The position numbers and the translations under genes were made by a program. Below the pieces are notes generated by a model. The model saw nothing but the letters and a program-made list of their open reading frames with translations. It ran no database searches and was not told where the DNA came from. 64,000 bases of DNA from Pampus argenteus (lineage: Eukaryota; Chordata; Actinopteri; Scombriformes; Stromateidae). This document shows positions 27,895 through 42,078 of this stretch, piece by piece (within the stretch, counting starts at the first letter, position 1; each line of letters begins with the position of its first letter). The stretch is from positions 9,226,001-9,290,000 of the forward strand of contig CM072863.1 in assembly GCA_036937835.1 (NCBI GenBank), written 5' to 3'.

Positions 27895-30800
27895 AAGACA
27901 CCTTCTCAGCTTGAGTGAGGAGGTTTGGGTGGACTGTATAATCCGCTTTTAGGAGACATAGCTGATTGTGGCAGGAGGAGACAGACAGGGAGGCTGTGGG
28001 ACTGCAGCTGGTTGTATGTTCTCACCTCAGCTCATCACACACATACACTCACCGTCAATGAGACAGACACCTGACATGAGAAAGTGATACCTGTCCTTGC
28101 TAAAACACTGATTACAACATTTTGGCCCAGTGCTCCAAGTACAGGTGACTCCCTGTGACTCCCTATAGTTTCGTTTCCTTTTTAATCCCTTCTCTTCTCT
28201 CTACAGTGATAACAACACAGTCACGATGAGTTCCCTTCAATGCCCCCCTGTCCTTTTTATTTTTTTGCTGGTAACCTCGAGGTCAGCCAGGAGTCGAGGG
28301 TCAACGTCTGAGCTCCTGAATGTTTATAGATGGGAAATGGTCAACGACAAGCAGAGATAACAAGACATCTTTCTGTGAGTGAAAGAAACAGAGGGGAAGG
28401 GAATGGTGGGTGGATAATTGACAAGGCAAAAGGAGGAGGGCAAGAAAAAGAGTTTAAAATGTGGTTCAAGGCAGAGGAGATTGAAAAGACTAATTAACAG
28501 CCATTTGACTGATAAATGGTTGCAACATTAATTAACAGTTTAACCAGAGGGATGCGGTTAGGCTGCTCTTATATTACTGCCTCACTCCAGTCTGTTATGT
28601 GCCCTCTTTTATTGTTTGATGGTGTATTTTCTTTCACTGCAAAGGTCCAGAAATACTTTCTTCGCATTTCTCTGTGGTATTGCTATATACAATCACCGTT
28701 TTAACAGTATCACCTCACTCTGACAGAGATGATATTTATTGCTGATTATTTGTTGACAGAAGCTGTATATTGCTTTATTATAAGACAGCTGCACCACACT
28801 AATGAGCGCGGACTCTGATAGAATCACCCTCGGCCCCCTTACTCTTCTCAACCCTTGCCTGCAAATATAATTAGCCGTGATGAAAATGGACGTTGTTTAA
28901 TTAATACCACCACAGCTTCTTTCAGTCGACTTCTCCATTTCCGACACTGCTTATCTCCCATCCCCCCATCAGCTGTCCTTTTAGTTTTGTTTTGTTTTGA
29001 CTTATGCCTGTGTGAATTGTAACTATAGACCTACCTACATGATTAAGCTATATGATTAGAGTTTCTCTTACCGTTCTTAAAATAGTAAGTAAGAACTAAT
29101 GTAAAAATGTGTTTGCAGCAAAATGTACTTAATAGTAATACGGCATCCATTAATGAATCTTTTTGTTTTTAATTGTTGATGCATTGTTGTATGAGCAGTC
29201 TTTTAGCTGGTACAGTTAGTGCTTAGTGTAACTCCTTTATAGATTTATCTGCAACTATACATTATTGGATGATCTTAGCATGTGGTGTGTGTGAAAAAAA
29301 TCCTCATCTGCCAAGTAATTAAGAATGAAACCATCCCATAAATCAAAGTATGATAAGAAAGCACAACATTTCCCCCTGTAGTGTGGGGATGTCACAAAAC
29401 CCAAGCAAAGTATTAGTGCCTCTTAATTGTAAAGTATGGTGTTACTTGTTTCTTTGCATGGGAAAGGCGAATAAGTAAATATACTAAATGACTTTATCCA
29501 CTAATCATAAATTGCAAAAAAGACAGGATTGAATATTTATTATATGTTTTCTAGGATGTTGTGTTGCAGAGCATATGCGTGAGTACAATGTCAGTTCTCA
29601 CCCTGAAAAAGAAAAGAATTTACGGAGGAAAATAACCAACCTCTGATTATGGTTTTGTTGTATGTTGACAACACAGATCTGAGAGCGTCACTGTGTCAGC
29701 CTCTTCAGTCTTAACTGGAGAGATTGGGTCATGACAGTGGAGTAATATAAAGCAACGAAGACAAAGAAAGAAAGCCAGCGAACATCCTTATGACTCCATT
29801 CAGTCCAAATTTACTGCTCTACTGCATGGACATAGTAATACCCTTAACTTCAGGTTTTACTACAGACACCTTTTAGAAAATACAAATGGTTGTCGTGGAT
29901 GATCTCTATTCCTGTGCGTTCAGATTAACCAGCTTTTTGATTTGATATGTGTCCTTTAGGAATAGTTGGTAGTGTTGTTGATCTGTTGCCTGTAAAACTA
30001 TTCCATCTTTGTATTACACTTTTGAGCTTGATAGTAATTGTTGTCCATAAATACACTATTAAGTTTTAGAAAAGAGAGGAAATCGTGCAATCAGCAGCTA
30101 AAGCCAAATTCTTTATTTCCATTGCAAATCAAAGAGGCTTATTAGCTGATCCGTCCACAAAATAATTGCAAGATTTTAACAGTACATCATAGTAAAAGAA
30201 AAGCCTTTAAGACCTCCATTGTTCTCCCATCACCACTGAGTTGTTTGCATATCTATTCCTGTCTCATTTACGCAGACACAAGGGGGCAGGGGGGGGCATG
30301 CAAATTAGTGCTGCCACTTCAATAAAGCACCATATTGATGCTGCTACCATATCCTTGACACAGACACGCATACACAACACAAACATCACTCTCACCCGAA
30401 TGTCTAGTATTGTAGGACTGCTCTTTGTGTTTTCTGGCACTGTCATCCTCTCATCTTCCTACTCATCACCTCAGGACAGAGGGGTGGTCTGTGAAAGACA
30501 GAGACTGATGGCCGAAGAATAACAGCCAATCATTACAGCTGAGCTCAGCAGAGCCCCGTCATCTAGGTCAGAGGTCACCTGCAGTATCACCTTGAAAAAT
30601 ACCATCCAGCATTCTGTCTGTCGGCCCGCCGATGTCATCTTGTCTATCATTCACCTTCACGTATAGAGGAAGAGGATGCAATTCCAACAAAGACTGAGGT
30701 GACGAGCAAAAGCAGTGAGGATGCAGAGTTGATTCAGTTGTCAGAGGAAGAGGTCAACAATACAGAGGATACAGCAGTTATTTAGTTACGCTCTATTCTC

Positions 30801-31321
30801 CCATAGCCTTCCTTCATGACTTATCCTCCTACATGTCTTCATCAGAAAGTTTTCCTCCCTCTAGTTCACTGCAAGTATTTTTAATCCCGTACGGCAGAAC
30901 AAATAACTACAAGCTACTGCTGCACTTAAGCAAAGAAAGAAAGCCCTTCGCTGTGATAGCTATTATCATGTTTGTCCACGTGTTTTAAATTCAAATAAGA
31001 CATTAAAACAGTGTATTTTGTTTGGTGTTGCATTTAGTTGAAAATAGTTTAAAATTCATGTTTGTCCAATTAATTGGCTGATATTTAATTATTACAGTCG
31101 ATAAGTAACAATGGTTTTGAGATATTTATTTTGCCTTTACGCAGTTTGTCCACCAGATAGCACTGAGAAGTTAAGTTTCAACTGCGAAAATGTCATGCCC
31201 AGTACATATCTTGGTTACAATTATTTAAAAAAAAAAAAAAAAAAATTTTTAAAGGATCATTAAAATTTATTATCCCATTTTATGTGTTAAGACTAAAACA
31301 CTGCAGCCACGCTAGCAGTTC
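26490..31321. other. Gene desert, part 1
   Basis: No coding exon recognised. Contains a GT/GA microsatellite (27854-27893), a 10-bp tandem duplication (GTGACTCCCT twice, about 28147-28166) and a homeodomain-rich stretch at about 28780-28935 that has the look of a conserved non-coding element. Short open frames are near-random and AT-rich or pyrimidine-rich. Confidence 0.6.
27854..27893. repeat. (GT)n(GA)n microsatellite
   Basis: GT run at 27854-27880 passing directly into GA to about 27893. Confidence 0.9.
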
Positions 31322-31400
31322 TGTGAGCTGAAATGCTAACGTAAGCAATTTGCTAATTTGCACTAAACACGAAGTACATCACAGGTTGATGGGAATGTTG
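31322..31400 (+). mobile_element. Fragment of a fish interspersed repeat (GCTAA...TGATGGGAATGT type)
   Basis: Words GCTAATTTGCACTAAACACG and GGTTGATGGGAATGTTGTTA match from memory the middle of a widespread percomorph repeat whose other parts recur at 59801-60281. Short, diverged and without ORF. Confidence 0.55.
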
Positions 31401-34299
31401 TTAGACTGTACATATTGTGTAATAAACTATTTGTCACTTTCCTTCAAATTCCCATAAATCATAAAACCTTAAAACTAAAACTTTTATTTTTTAATGTTTT
31501 GGATTTTTTTTTATCAAGCTACCCTTCACTAATATCGTGCTTACTACTGCTGCAATCAGCTCAGTGTAGCACTTTAACTATTGAACTACAGGATTTTTCA
31601 TATAAGATCCTGTGTGGGCGCAAAAATGTTCTAATAATTATGTTAAAACAACAGGGTCATGATTTTGAAGGAAAAGCCTGAAGCTGTTCCCTTTCGCGCA
31701 TTGTGTTACTGCTGAGGGGACTTGATGCTGCAGGGAGGAAGCTTTACAACTGAGGGTTCAGTGCAACTAAAAATCGCTGCTGACGGGGTCATGGGATGTG
31801 TAGGGTCATGTGAAAAGTCACTCCCACTCTGGATAACCTTGTAAAAGATGTCAGAAAGATGTCAACTATTCTTGGATTTTCATGCTTGTTTTACAATCTA
31901 ATGAAATGTCTTTAGGGAGTTTTGCAGAGTCCATTTGGCTTGCAGAGGTAGATGTTATGTTAATATAATAATAGTCCTAAACAAAGAAACCACTCCTAAC
32001 TCACTCCTTATGTGTAACACATAATGTATATGTCCCTGTATGTTCCTGAATCCAGAGCGTCTAAAATATGTTAAGTGAACATAAAAGTGTATAAGAAAAA
32101 TCTCTAAATTGTGAATACTTTCACATACTTTAAGTTTAAGCTTTCCTCCATCAGGAAGAAAAAGAAAACGAGTAACTGAAAATGAAAATGGAATTAAGTC
32201 TTTAACACAATGTACACCTGTCCCTTTTTGGCCACTTGGGAACAATAGAAAACTAAACACAACACTGACTTACAATCAAGACAATATACATTATAATGAA
32301 TTTGGAGTCATGATTGCATACGATCATGTGAATGTAGGTCTCCTTTTAGCTCTGTTTTTAGTCTCTGCTAATCCCTGAGGGAAATATCTGGATCTTTAGT
32401 CACTAAATGCTTCACTATGTTCAGCTAGTGCAGAACGTCTGTCTGCTGTTTGGTGCTGGGCAGGTAGTGTACGGTAGCTTTTATAACTGCCTGCTGCTTC
32501 TAGAAACGTTGCTGATGCTCTGTAGTCATTATGAGAGATTATTTTCACATGCACATAGTAATCTAATCTATTGTGTATATAAACATAATTATTACAGCAG
32601 TTTTAAATGTGGGAATCCAGAGTTATATTTTTATCTATGTTATTTGTTCAATTGTAGTTGAATGCAGAGGGTTTTAATGCAGAAAACAGAAAACCAAACA
32701 CACACTTAAGAACCTCTGGGGTTTGCAGCTTTAAGAAACCACAAATGATTCTTTAACTATCAGTGAAAAACTGTTTACAGATTTTGAGGTTCTTCATAGA
32801 GTATTATGCTAACATACTGTTTCAAACCCACAAAAACCTCTAAATAATTTCCTTTTTGAAGCAAACATGAGGTTATCAAATTAAAGGATATTTATTGTGC
32901 CTTTAGGGCTACGCTGTGTATACTGTAATGGGCCAGTGTGTATACAGAGTTAATCCTGGACTGACAGTTGGGTTCTGATGGGCTGGGGGACTCTGTGTCT
33001 GCAGGGGGACCCAAACATGGCTCTGGTTCTGTCTGGGACCCGTCTGAAAGCCCTGCACTGTCAGGCTGGCCCAAACACTGCCTGATGGGGCTTTTAGAAG
33101 AGCAGAGTGAGTGACGGAGGTTTAGAGGAGATCTGACACTGCAGCCTGTGGTGCTGCTGTTTATGTATGTATGCTATCCCTCCAAAAACTGTGTTTATGA
33201 AAACAGTGGCCCGCTGCCCATCAGATACGAGCTCTGGGGGCTGGGACAGAACTAAAAGGAGAAGGGAAAGACGGACAAAGACAGAGAGAAAATGACAAGG
33301 GAAAAAAAAGGACAGCAACACAAAGGGAACATATAAAACAGGACGGGGATACATTTGAAATACAGAAATAACTCTCCAAAAATGCTTTCTTAAACAGTTA
33401 AACCTTTAAGACTTTATACCTCGTCTTCTGCCCCGCTTTGTCTCTTATTTTCTCAAATTTTTGAACTAAACTCTTGCAAAAAGTAGAAAGCACTCTCTCA
33501 CTAATCCCCCTGCTGCCTTTAATTTGATTTCGTCCCTCTGTTTTGCCCCTTCGGTTGTCTTCCTTCTTAATTAGCTCATATCCCTCTGGTTTGCCAGATT
33601 GAGGGTGTTGACATGCACATGGCACAGCCCCAAATTAAATATATATATATATGTAACCCTCCCAACCACTAACATTACACACATGCACTTTCCTACATTT
33701 ACTCCTCTCAAGGAGTCCAAATAGCATTTATGCTGTTTTCTGTTTGAAGTGACAGATGCAGAGGTGGAGAACACCAGTTTATGATTGTTTTTTTTTTACA
33801 TTTACATTTATTTAGTTTTGCATCATGTAAACATAGCTAAAACAATTGGTTTTAGTACTTTATTCATTGTTGTTGCTACAGACGCGTTGCCGTAATAATG
33901 TATGTGAATAGTGCGCTCACACACTCGCTTGTGTGCTCTAAGTTGTAACTTCACTCGTCCTTGATCATTTGTGTAATCAAGGGAAAGCGGAGAGAAAACT
34001 GCTTCTCAAAGTTCACATTTCAAATATTTTTAAATTGTTTTATGCAGCTTTCATTTATTTTTCTAATAATCCTCTGAGGCGGCTGGAAGACTGTTTACCG
34101 TCTTTGATTTGCAGTCCCATAGCTTTTACTCCAAGCGTTAATTAACCTTCAAATGGAGAAATTATAGAAGGCACACAAGTATGCGCACATGCTTGTCAAC
34201 CAAACACACACACTCACTCCAACAATGTTTTTTTTTCTGCTTTTCATCTGAGATCTTCCTCCCTGCTTCTTTCTCTGAGTTTACTTCATTCCTATCCAT

Positions 34300-34301
<2 letters not shown>

Positions 34302-34336
<35 letters not shown>
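34302..34336. repeat. (CA)n microsatellite
   Basis: About 17 uninterrupted units in the desert. Confidence 0.95.
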
Positions 34337-34339
<3 letters not shown>

Positions 34340-36300
34340 GACTTACAACATGCAAGTCGACATTTATTCTCTTTTTCTCTTCCCAGTTCCTTTTGTGCAC
34401 CAAAGTCTAACTCAATCTTGGTCTGCAGATTCTTTGAACTTCTGTCAGTGGAAAAATAACATTACAGGTTCAAAGACAACAGATATCTGTTTTCTGCTCA
34501 GAAGCAGTTAATCTCCCTTCCTTTCACTCTCTTTCACTCTCTCCTGCTGTTCATCTGTCTCTTTAGCTCTTTCTAGTTTCTATATGTCATCATGGTGTTT
34601 CTCTTTTTTGTTCATTTCTCACGTAGCCGGTAAAACATTCTATTATTTTTTGATATAGGCTCTCATTAGTTGTTCAGTTTAATTAAAAGAGCTCATTCAT
34701 ATGAAAATGGGAGATAGTGATTTCCTTCCTTGGCAACAATCGCTAACCTTGCAACTCTTAATTAGAAATCTTCTTGATTGACATTGAGCATGCACTATAC
34801 ACACTTATACACACATGCATGCATAAGCGTTCTGTAAAACAATATATTTGACTGACACCTTTTAATGCCAGTACTACTAGTAATGTACCACTTGATATCT
34901 TCAGACAAATCAATAATCCTGCAAACTCTAAAAAGCTTCATTGTGTCTATTCCTGCTTTATTTTAACAGTTTATTATTGTTACATATATGCTATAGTGTG
35001 TATTATTTCTCCTTGCCCCCTCTCCTTGTTGGTTTTCTGGTCACGCCTCATGTTGTCAGTGCTCTGATAGGTTAATTCATGCTATGTTTACTGTCCTGAG
35101 AAGATCCCCATCAGGCCCTTTCTCTCCTCTGCTTTTCTTTTACCCCACCCGTCCGTCTTTTCACTGCTTCGTTGCTGCATATTAATCATCAGGTGTGTGT
35201 ACATAACATTATTGCCTTAGAGGCACAAGAGCAAGGAGACAACAGAGGAGCACAGACCATTCAAGGGTGACACCAAACGGCAGATACAGAGACTGATAAG
35301 CACAGAACAAAATATCCCATTTTCATCTTTCATCTGCGTCTGGATGTATCAAATGCTATTTATTACGTTACATTTCTCTAAAATGGATATCTGGTATACA
35401 GAGGTTAACATGATACAATAGGGAAAATTAGCCCAATATTATTACCCAGTAATCGCCCAATTATTAACATAACAACAGTTTATTAACAGTGACATTAAAC
35501 ATTACTTTGAACCCATATTTCATTTGTAAGCAGTATATTAACACTGAAGGTGGTTTACTATAATATTATAATGTATATATAAGCTGATATACGGACATTT
35601 TGTTGGTTTAACAGCTATAATTCTTCCCCCATAAAAAATGAATGCAGAATTTATAGTGCAAATAAATGTAAAGGGGGGGAGGGGGAGGGGTCATTTTTAA
35701 AGGTCATGTCGAGTTTGTTTGTGCTGTTCAGTGTTACATTACCATGTCTCAGTAAGACAATGGTTCTCAAAGTCAAAGTTATGCAAAATATCTTTGATAT
35801 TTTAAGTGATAACCTCACTCTAAAATTGATTACAGAACTTATAAAGTCAAATTATCAGGGGTATTTATTTTGAATTACAGAGATCTTTTTGAAAAATGAG
35901 ATGACACACAGCTCACGTTTTCTCCTAAATATGTAAACGGAAAAAAACTAACTTGTTTTTTTTCTTAAAGTATTTTTAAAGTCTTTAATTTCTTACAGAG
36001 CTGTACAGATTTGAATGCACTACTTTCACTAATGTACCATCACTGTAATGTCATATCTAAATTGTGTGTTCCAAGATATTCAGTTTGCATAGTTTCATAG
36101 TTAATTTGACCAAACACACAAACAAACAAACAAACATTATCCAGAATACAAATAACTAATCAGGAATTACTGTTTGGGCCGGTAGTTTCACCTGCCCTGC
36201 CACCAGCATGCCCGGCTGCCTGTCTGCTCTCTGGAAAGGAGGACTAAACTGAAAAATCTGATTAGACATACTCCTGACTCTTTTTCCTGCTCAGCGAGGC

Positions 36301-36304
<4 letters not shown>

Positions 36305-36336
<32 letters not shown>
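36305..36336. repeat. (GT)n microsatellite
   Basis: About 16 uninterrupted units. Confidence 0.95.
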
Positions 36337-36337
<1 letters not shown>

Positions 36338-38963
36338 ATGGATGGGAAGATTTAATGGAGGATGGGGGTTGAGAGGTTGTCTCTTTACTGATGTCAGGCC
36401 CAAGGCTTAAGGGTAGTGTCCCACGGAAATGAGCCATTAAAATTGAGGATTTATTTATTTTTTCTGCTTCCCCCTTTTCCTTCTCTGCATTTGGCATGGG
36501 TTGCATAAGTCAGGCAGACTGTTTGGGAATGATTTGGGGGGACCGGACAGCCTCCGTGGTAGCTTGGTCTGTGAGTTGGATTTCATAAATGGAAATGCTG
36601 CGTCGATTATCATGGCTTTATTATTTTATCAGTAATATCTGCGAGGGGGTTGGGTGTCTTGAATGCTTCCGATTTGCCCAGACAGTAGTTCAAGCGCGTA
36701 ACTGGATCTCTTCTTGTCACAGACAGGCAGTGGAGTAAAGTTAAGTGCACACATCTCCAACTCTCACATTGGCCTTCTCCTCTGCTGCAGTTTTCCACCT
36801 TCTAGCACTTTTTTTTTTTTTTTGGCCATTTTTTGTTTTGTGTTATTGAAAATAAGCCCTAGCCGGAAACCAGCCTGTACAGGCTTCAGGCAGATAGGAA
36901 GATAGTGCAGAAGTGAGGGATGTGGTTGAAGTCACGGATGAGGTGTTGCTTTATCAGCTCACAAGGAACGGTGCGCTGCGTAGACCTGTGATTAAAGTTA
37001 TGATCCAGACATTGAGGAGGTGAGGCATCACACAACAACAACGATGAAGCGATGAATAGAGGAGACCTTGTTTAGACACAGATGAGCAGTGCAGAGACAC
37101 CAAAACAAACTCAACCCACAACAAGAACATCTACCGCAGCTACAGATAAATCCAGGGAGATTTTTCTAGTTTGTTTTGAGTTCTTGCCTGTTTAAAAAAC
37201 GAGTGTTACACACTGTCGTAATTTATTGATCTTATAAAACACACAGAGGAATTTTGGTTTAGTGTTTAGTGTTAAATATAAAATATAAATGTAAGAGTAG
37301 TTGATAGAATGATCATAATTGCCAACACTTTAGTCGATAAATTGTCATTGTTTATATTTTTAAAGTAAAAACTGCTTTTCTTTGTTTTGTATCATTTACA
37401 ATTTAATATCTTTGATTTTTGTATTTTCGTGAGAGCATTTTAAAGACTGGGAAATTGTGATAAGCATTTTTTTTTGTTGCTATTTTCTATTATTTTATAG
37501 ACTGATTATAAACAGATAAATGACAAATTTTGTACATTTTTATTCAGTACATATTTTAAGATGATCACAGACAACATACAGCAGGACGTAGCGGTAAAGA
37601 AAGAAAACAGGTAATGCTGTCAGGAAGAAACAAAGTAAGAATATTTTCATCACGAGGCCAAAAACAGCCTGAACTGTCACTTGAAACATCAAACAAACTG
37701 CCTTATCAGGTCCTGATATGATGAATACATACTGTACTTCTATGATGAGTGTTTATGTATCACAAAACATTCACTGTCGACTGACAGCTCTTGTTACCGA
37801 TTGTGTTTTCTGTAAACGCCAGCAATGAAACACTGAAGAATGTGCCATCATCCAGCAGTATCAGGAGTTGACATGTTTATATTTAGCACTGTTGTACTGT
37901 ATGTTTTTTTGTTTTGCACTGTGTGTTTATACAGCAGTCATTTGGATGCCCCAGAGTTCATGTAAATACAACCGTCATCATAACCATGACGTCCATTGTC
38001 TGGTCCGGTCGGCTCTCCATCTGCTGCACACTCTGTGTTCATTTTCTATGTTAAAATATTAATATCCATGAATCTGATGTTTGTTTAATAAAATGTGTGA
38101 TTAATTTGAAGCCTCGGTGAACTCGGAGGGCAGAATAGACATCGGGATCATTTCATATTGAAAGGGTCATCTGGATGTAGTTTTTGACTCACATCTTGGC
38201 TCTCTCGTTCACTTTGTTCCCTTTGCTAATCTCTTCTTTCCTCATCCTAATCCATCAAAACTGTTTGCAAACACGAACGTCGCTACTCTGCTTCTTCTGT
38301 TTCACCTCACATGTTTTGGTAACAATTTATTTGATTGTTATTCACATGGTGACAAAACTTCAACAAAATAGCGCTTGCTTATTTTTTGGTAAATCGTAAA
38401 AAGTTTGTGAGAAACAACATGCATCCACACTTTTTCCATCTTTTTTTTTTTTTTTTTTTAAGATCTGTCCACAATGAGATCTGTTCTTCTTCATCACAGC
38501 AACATCGGTCATCTTTTTTTTTTCTTTTTTTTTTTTTACACATATTTTTACACATATTTGAAAAACACAGAGAGCCAAAAAAAAAAAAAGAAAAAGATTT
38601 GTCAGATTTAGTCAGCATAGTGCAGACATAGCCTAATCCTTGCCAAGTCAGCCTTCGAACCTTAAAGTCCCTCTCCACTCCTAAGTTGTGTTTTGCTTGT
38701 TTTTACATGACTTGGATGTTTGAGCTTCCCTCTGTACACAATGATGTATGTGACACAAGAAGGGTGTTTTCACATTAATTTACTAATGTTGGAACGTTTC
38801 TCTGTGCTCGCTTTTCAGTGCAGGCGACATCTTGTGTCCAGAAGTTTAACATCTGAAACTAAAAAATATTTGCAAGTTCAAAGATTCTAGATTTTAATGA
38901 AGCAGAAGGAGTCGACGTATCTGGAGGGATCTTTAACCTAAGTTTAACATTAGCTCTGACCCA

Positions 38964-38965
<2 letters not shown>

Positions 38966-38997
<32 letters not shown>
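38966..38997. repeat. (GT)n microsatellite
   Basis: About 16 uninterrupted units. Confidence 0.95.
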
Positions 38998-38999
<2 letters not shown>

Positions 39000-41900
39000 C
39001 GTGTATGTGCGTGCTCTGCATGATTAAAGCACTGCTGAGAGTTAGTCTGCCCTGTCCATGTATTCAATGTCAGTGCTCAGAGACGCTCAGAGACTATAGA
39101 AATACAGAGGCATACAAAACACAAACAAACACACACAGGCGCACACACTCACACACTACACTGGATGAGGGGATGAAAGAGAAGTCCATGCTGTTCATTC
39201 TGACACACACACAACTCTGAATAAGAAACAGATTTCTCCATCGTTATCCATCCTCTCTCTCTGTCTATCCCAACAGGCTTTTACATAAAGCCTCACCCTT
39301 TTATCTGAGTCTTACCCTTCGCGTCTCTCGCTCTGTCGCTTTGTCTTGAACCGTGTTAGTGATGCTGTAGCTGGAGTCTCGCTTCGCTGTCCTCCCCCTG
39401 TGTTCTGTTACCGTTTAGCCCTCTAGACAGGAGGGGTTTTTAACTTTTCGGCTTCTTCTGTATAAATATGAATAAAGCAGCACACTTTGGCCATGTGCAA
39501 TTTTATTAATTACAACATGTAATTTCTTCTGGCTGCCTGTGAAAACACTGCAGGCGGGGTCTGAAGCGATGTGAGCATAACTGACTGTACACACATAAAT
39601 AGGCATGCACATAATTGCTAACACAGGAGGAATGGACACATGTAGACATTTACAATCATGTTTTCCTACTTTGATCTATTGGTCCTGGCCCTGCAGGCTT
39701 TGAAAACCTTTTCGTATCTTGCTCCTTGCTCAGACCATATGGTTATTGTGGTTTGACCAAGTGTAATATTGAAGCTTAATGACATAACTCCCACCTGGAA
39801 AAGCAGGCTTTGAACAGCTATTATTAGCCCTACTGCAAAGATAAGGCAGCCATTAGCCAAGCTTGATCATTTCATAGCTACAGCAACAATAAGAGTGACA
39901 GGCCCTTAATGTTAACAGCACCCGCTGAGAAGCGCTGCTTTTCTCTTTCTTTTTACGTGTCTGGAGGGATGCGGTGGAGGTTATTGTATGCGGGTCAGAG
40001 GCCGTTTTAAATAAGCAATAAATGTTAAATCTGCCTGACATCTTCAGTATCCATTACTACAAAGAGCATGCCGGGGAGGAGACGGGGACGAAAAGCGGGA
40101 GTGAAACTGGTAGACGGAGGAGATGAGATCAATAGAGGCAGAATGGAGGATTGATTCAGGCTCTTAGATCTTTCAGATTAGTGGCTCGATTAGAGACAAA
40201 TATGGAGGCTTATTCGTGTGACCTTAGCAGTGACAGCCTGAACTAAGTGGTCATAGAGTAATTACATTCAAACTCCAGTACCCCACTGATGCAAAAGATT
40301 TGGAAATGACTGGATTTTCTAGAATTTTTACACAACAAAAAAAAAAATGTTTGTATGGCCCAGTTTTTGACAAGGCTGTTGCACTCTGTCACTAATGTTT
40401 CTCTGCACTGAAGATTTAACACTCTGAGGCCGAGTTATTCCTTTCACTGGTCAGTCAGACGGGATCTAACTAATCATTGATTATTGTGATGTTGTCTTGC
40501 AGAGAAAGCTTTAAGGGGTGCGTTTATGCAGCAAAATGTGTATACAAGAGAGACTGCACGGGTTAATGTAGCAGTTATGAACAATGGAGGCTTCATGTGA
40601 TCTGAATGTTCCCATGCAGAAACAGGGCTCATGCAAATTTAGTCAAATGCACCATGTGTGCGAGACAGTGTGTTACCTGTTGGCTCTCCATAAAACTTTG
40701 CACTGTCACTGCAGAACAATCAATAACATTTTACTTTCCCTCTCGTTTTGGTGATCACAATTTTGATCAAATAAGTACATAAGTCAAAAGAAACACCAAG
40801 GGCACATAGTATATACAGACTTCTTAGTAAACATGACTTTTAATTTCAGTTCGATTCATTTTTTGGGGGGCATTTAGTGCAGTCTATGTGTTGACATAGA
40901 TGCTGTTTCTCCACAGTCGTAGCTTGTGTGTAATTAACGTAGCTCTTGGGATGTTCATGATTGGCAGGTTAAGTTTGCATCTGTCGCCTCCACAGAGATA
41001 TGACTGTAAGAAATATGACAATAAACAACACTTAGAGCAAGAATTAGAGTTAAGGGAACCCCTTTCTACCGTGTACAATGCTTCTGTGCGGATGGCCATT
41101 TTAAATTAGATGAATAAATTTGGAAGCTTAATTATTTTTTGGTGCTTTGAGCTATTATTCTCCTCTCTGGAAAAGTGAGGGATGAGATGAGAAAAAAAAA
41201 AGAGAAGGGATATATGATCCCTAGAAGACAAATGCAGATGTGTTTTCCTCAACTTATTTTTCTCCGCTTCTTCTGTCTCTTTCTTTATGTGCCTGATAGG
41301 CATAACTTTATTTCTCTCATCACTAGATTGAAACAAACTCAATTAACCTCATTTCTCCCCATAAAATCTATTTCTAGAAGACTAGAAACACAAACACACA
41401 TACATGTAATTGCCTCTCTCCGATACTGGTATGATAATAAAGCCGCATTAAGGTTGAACAAGAAGTTGTAACAACAGTCTCAATCAGTGTACGGACTTAT
41501 TATTAACCGCAGCAGTCTCTCCACGTTCAGCCCCACACATGGTGTTTTTGGCCGAGTGTAATTCAATCAATTCACACTAACTCTCTCCTCCTCCCCTCTT
41601 TTCCTGCTGAACTTGCCAGGTCATGTTCTGTTGCTCATGTGTTTGATTGAGGCCTCCCTCTCGTGTCTGGAAGAGGGGAGGTGGGCTCTGTGGGGAGAGA
41701 CGGACCCGGTCGCTTAGGCACTAAACTTCCCTGGGCTGGGAAACAATTACAACCACCCCTCTGCCTCCTCCTGATTTCTCCTTCGTCTGTCCACCACTAT
41801 TCTTTTCTTTTTTTTTCTCTCACTTTAACACTCTGTCTCTTCAATCCCAGTCCTGGGGCACTATATACCCCTTATATTTATTTATGTATCAGGAGACGGA

Positions 41901-42078
41901 AATGGACTCCCACCCAGGGAAGAGGGGTGAGAGGGAGGTGAATTGTGACTGTGTGCACATCAATGTGTGTGTTTGTGTGTATGCGCATGAAAGTTTACTG
42001 TATATGCAGTATGTGTCGTGATGCAATACCAAATTAATGTCCAAAGTTGTGCATTTTGCAACTTGAGGGTGGATGTTT

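Larger units (their letters stand above)
31401..42078. other. Gene desert, part 2
   Basis: No coding exon recognised. Microsatellites are at 34302-34336, 36305-36336 and 38966-38997, and a (CAAA)n run at about 36112-36136. Homopolymer T and A runs occur around 38440-38595; the lysine- or phenylalanine-rich open frames there are artefacts of those runs. Stretches at about 34640-34790, 39640-39930 and 40030-40215 have balanced composition and dense homeodomain or GATA words, so they are candidate regulatory elements. Confidence 0.55.

Noticed and set aside
38378..38678. Lys-rich and Phe-rich open frames
   Set aside because: Produced by adjacent poly-T and poly-A runs; no codon structure.
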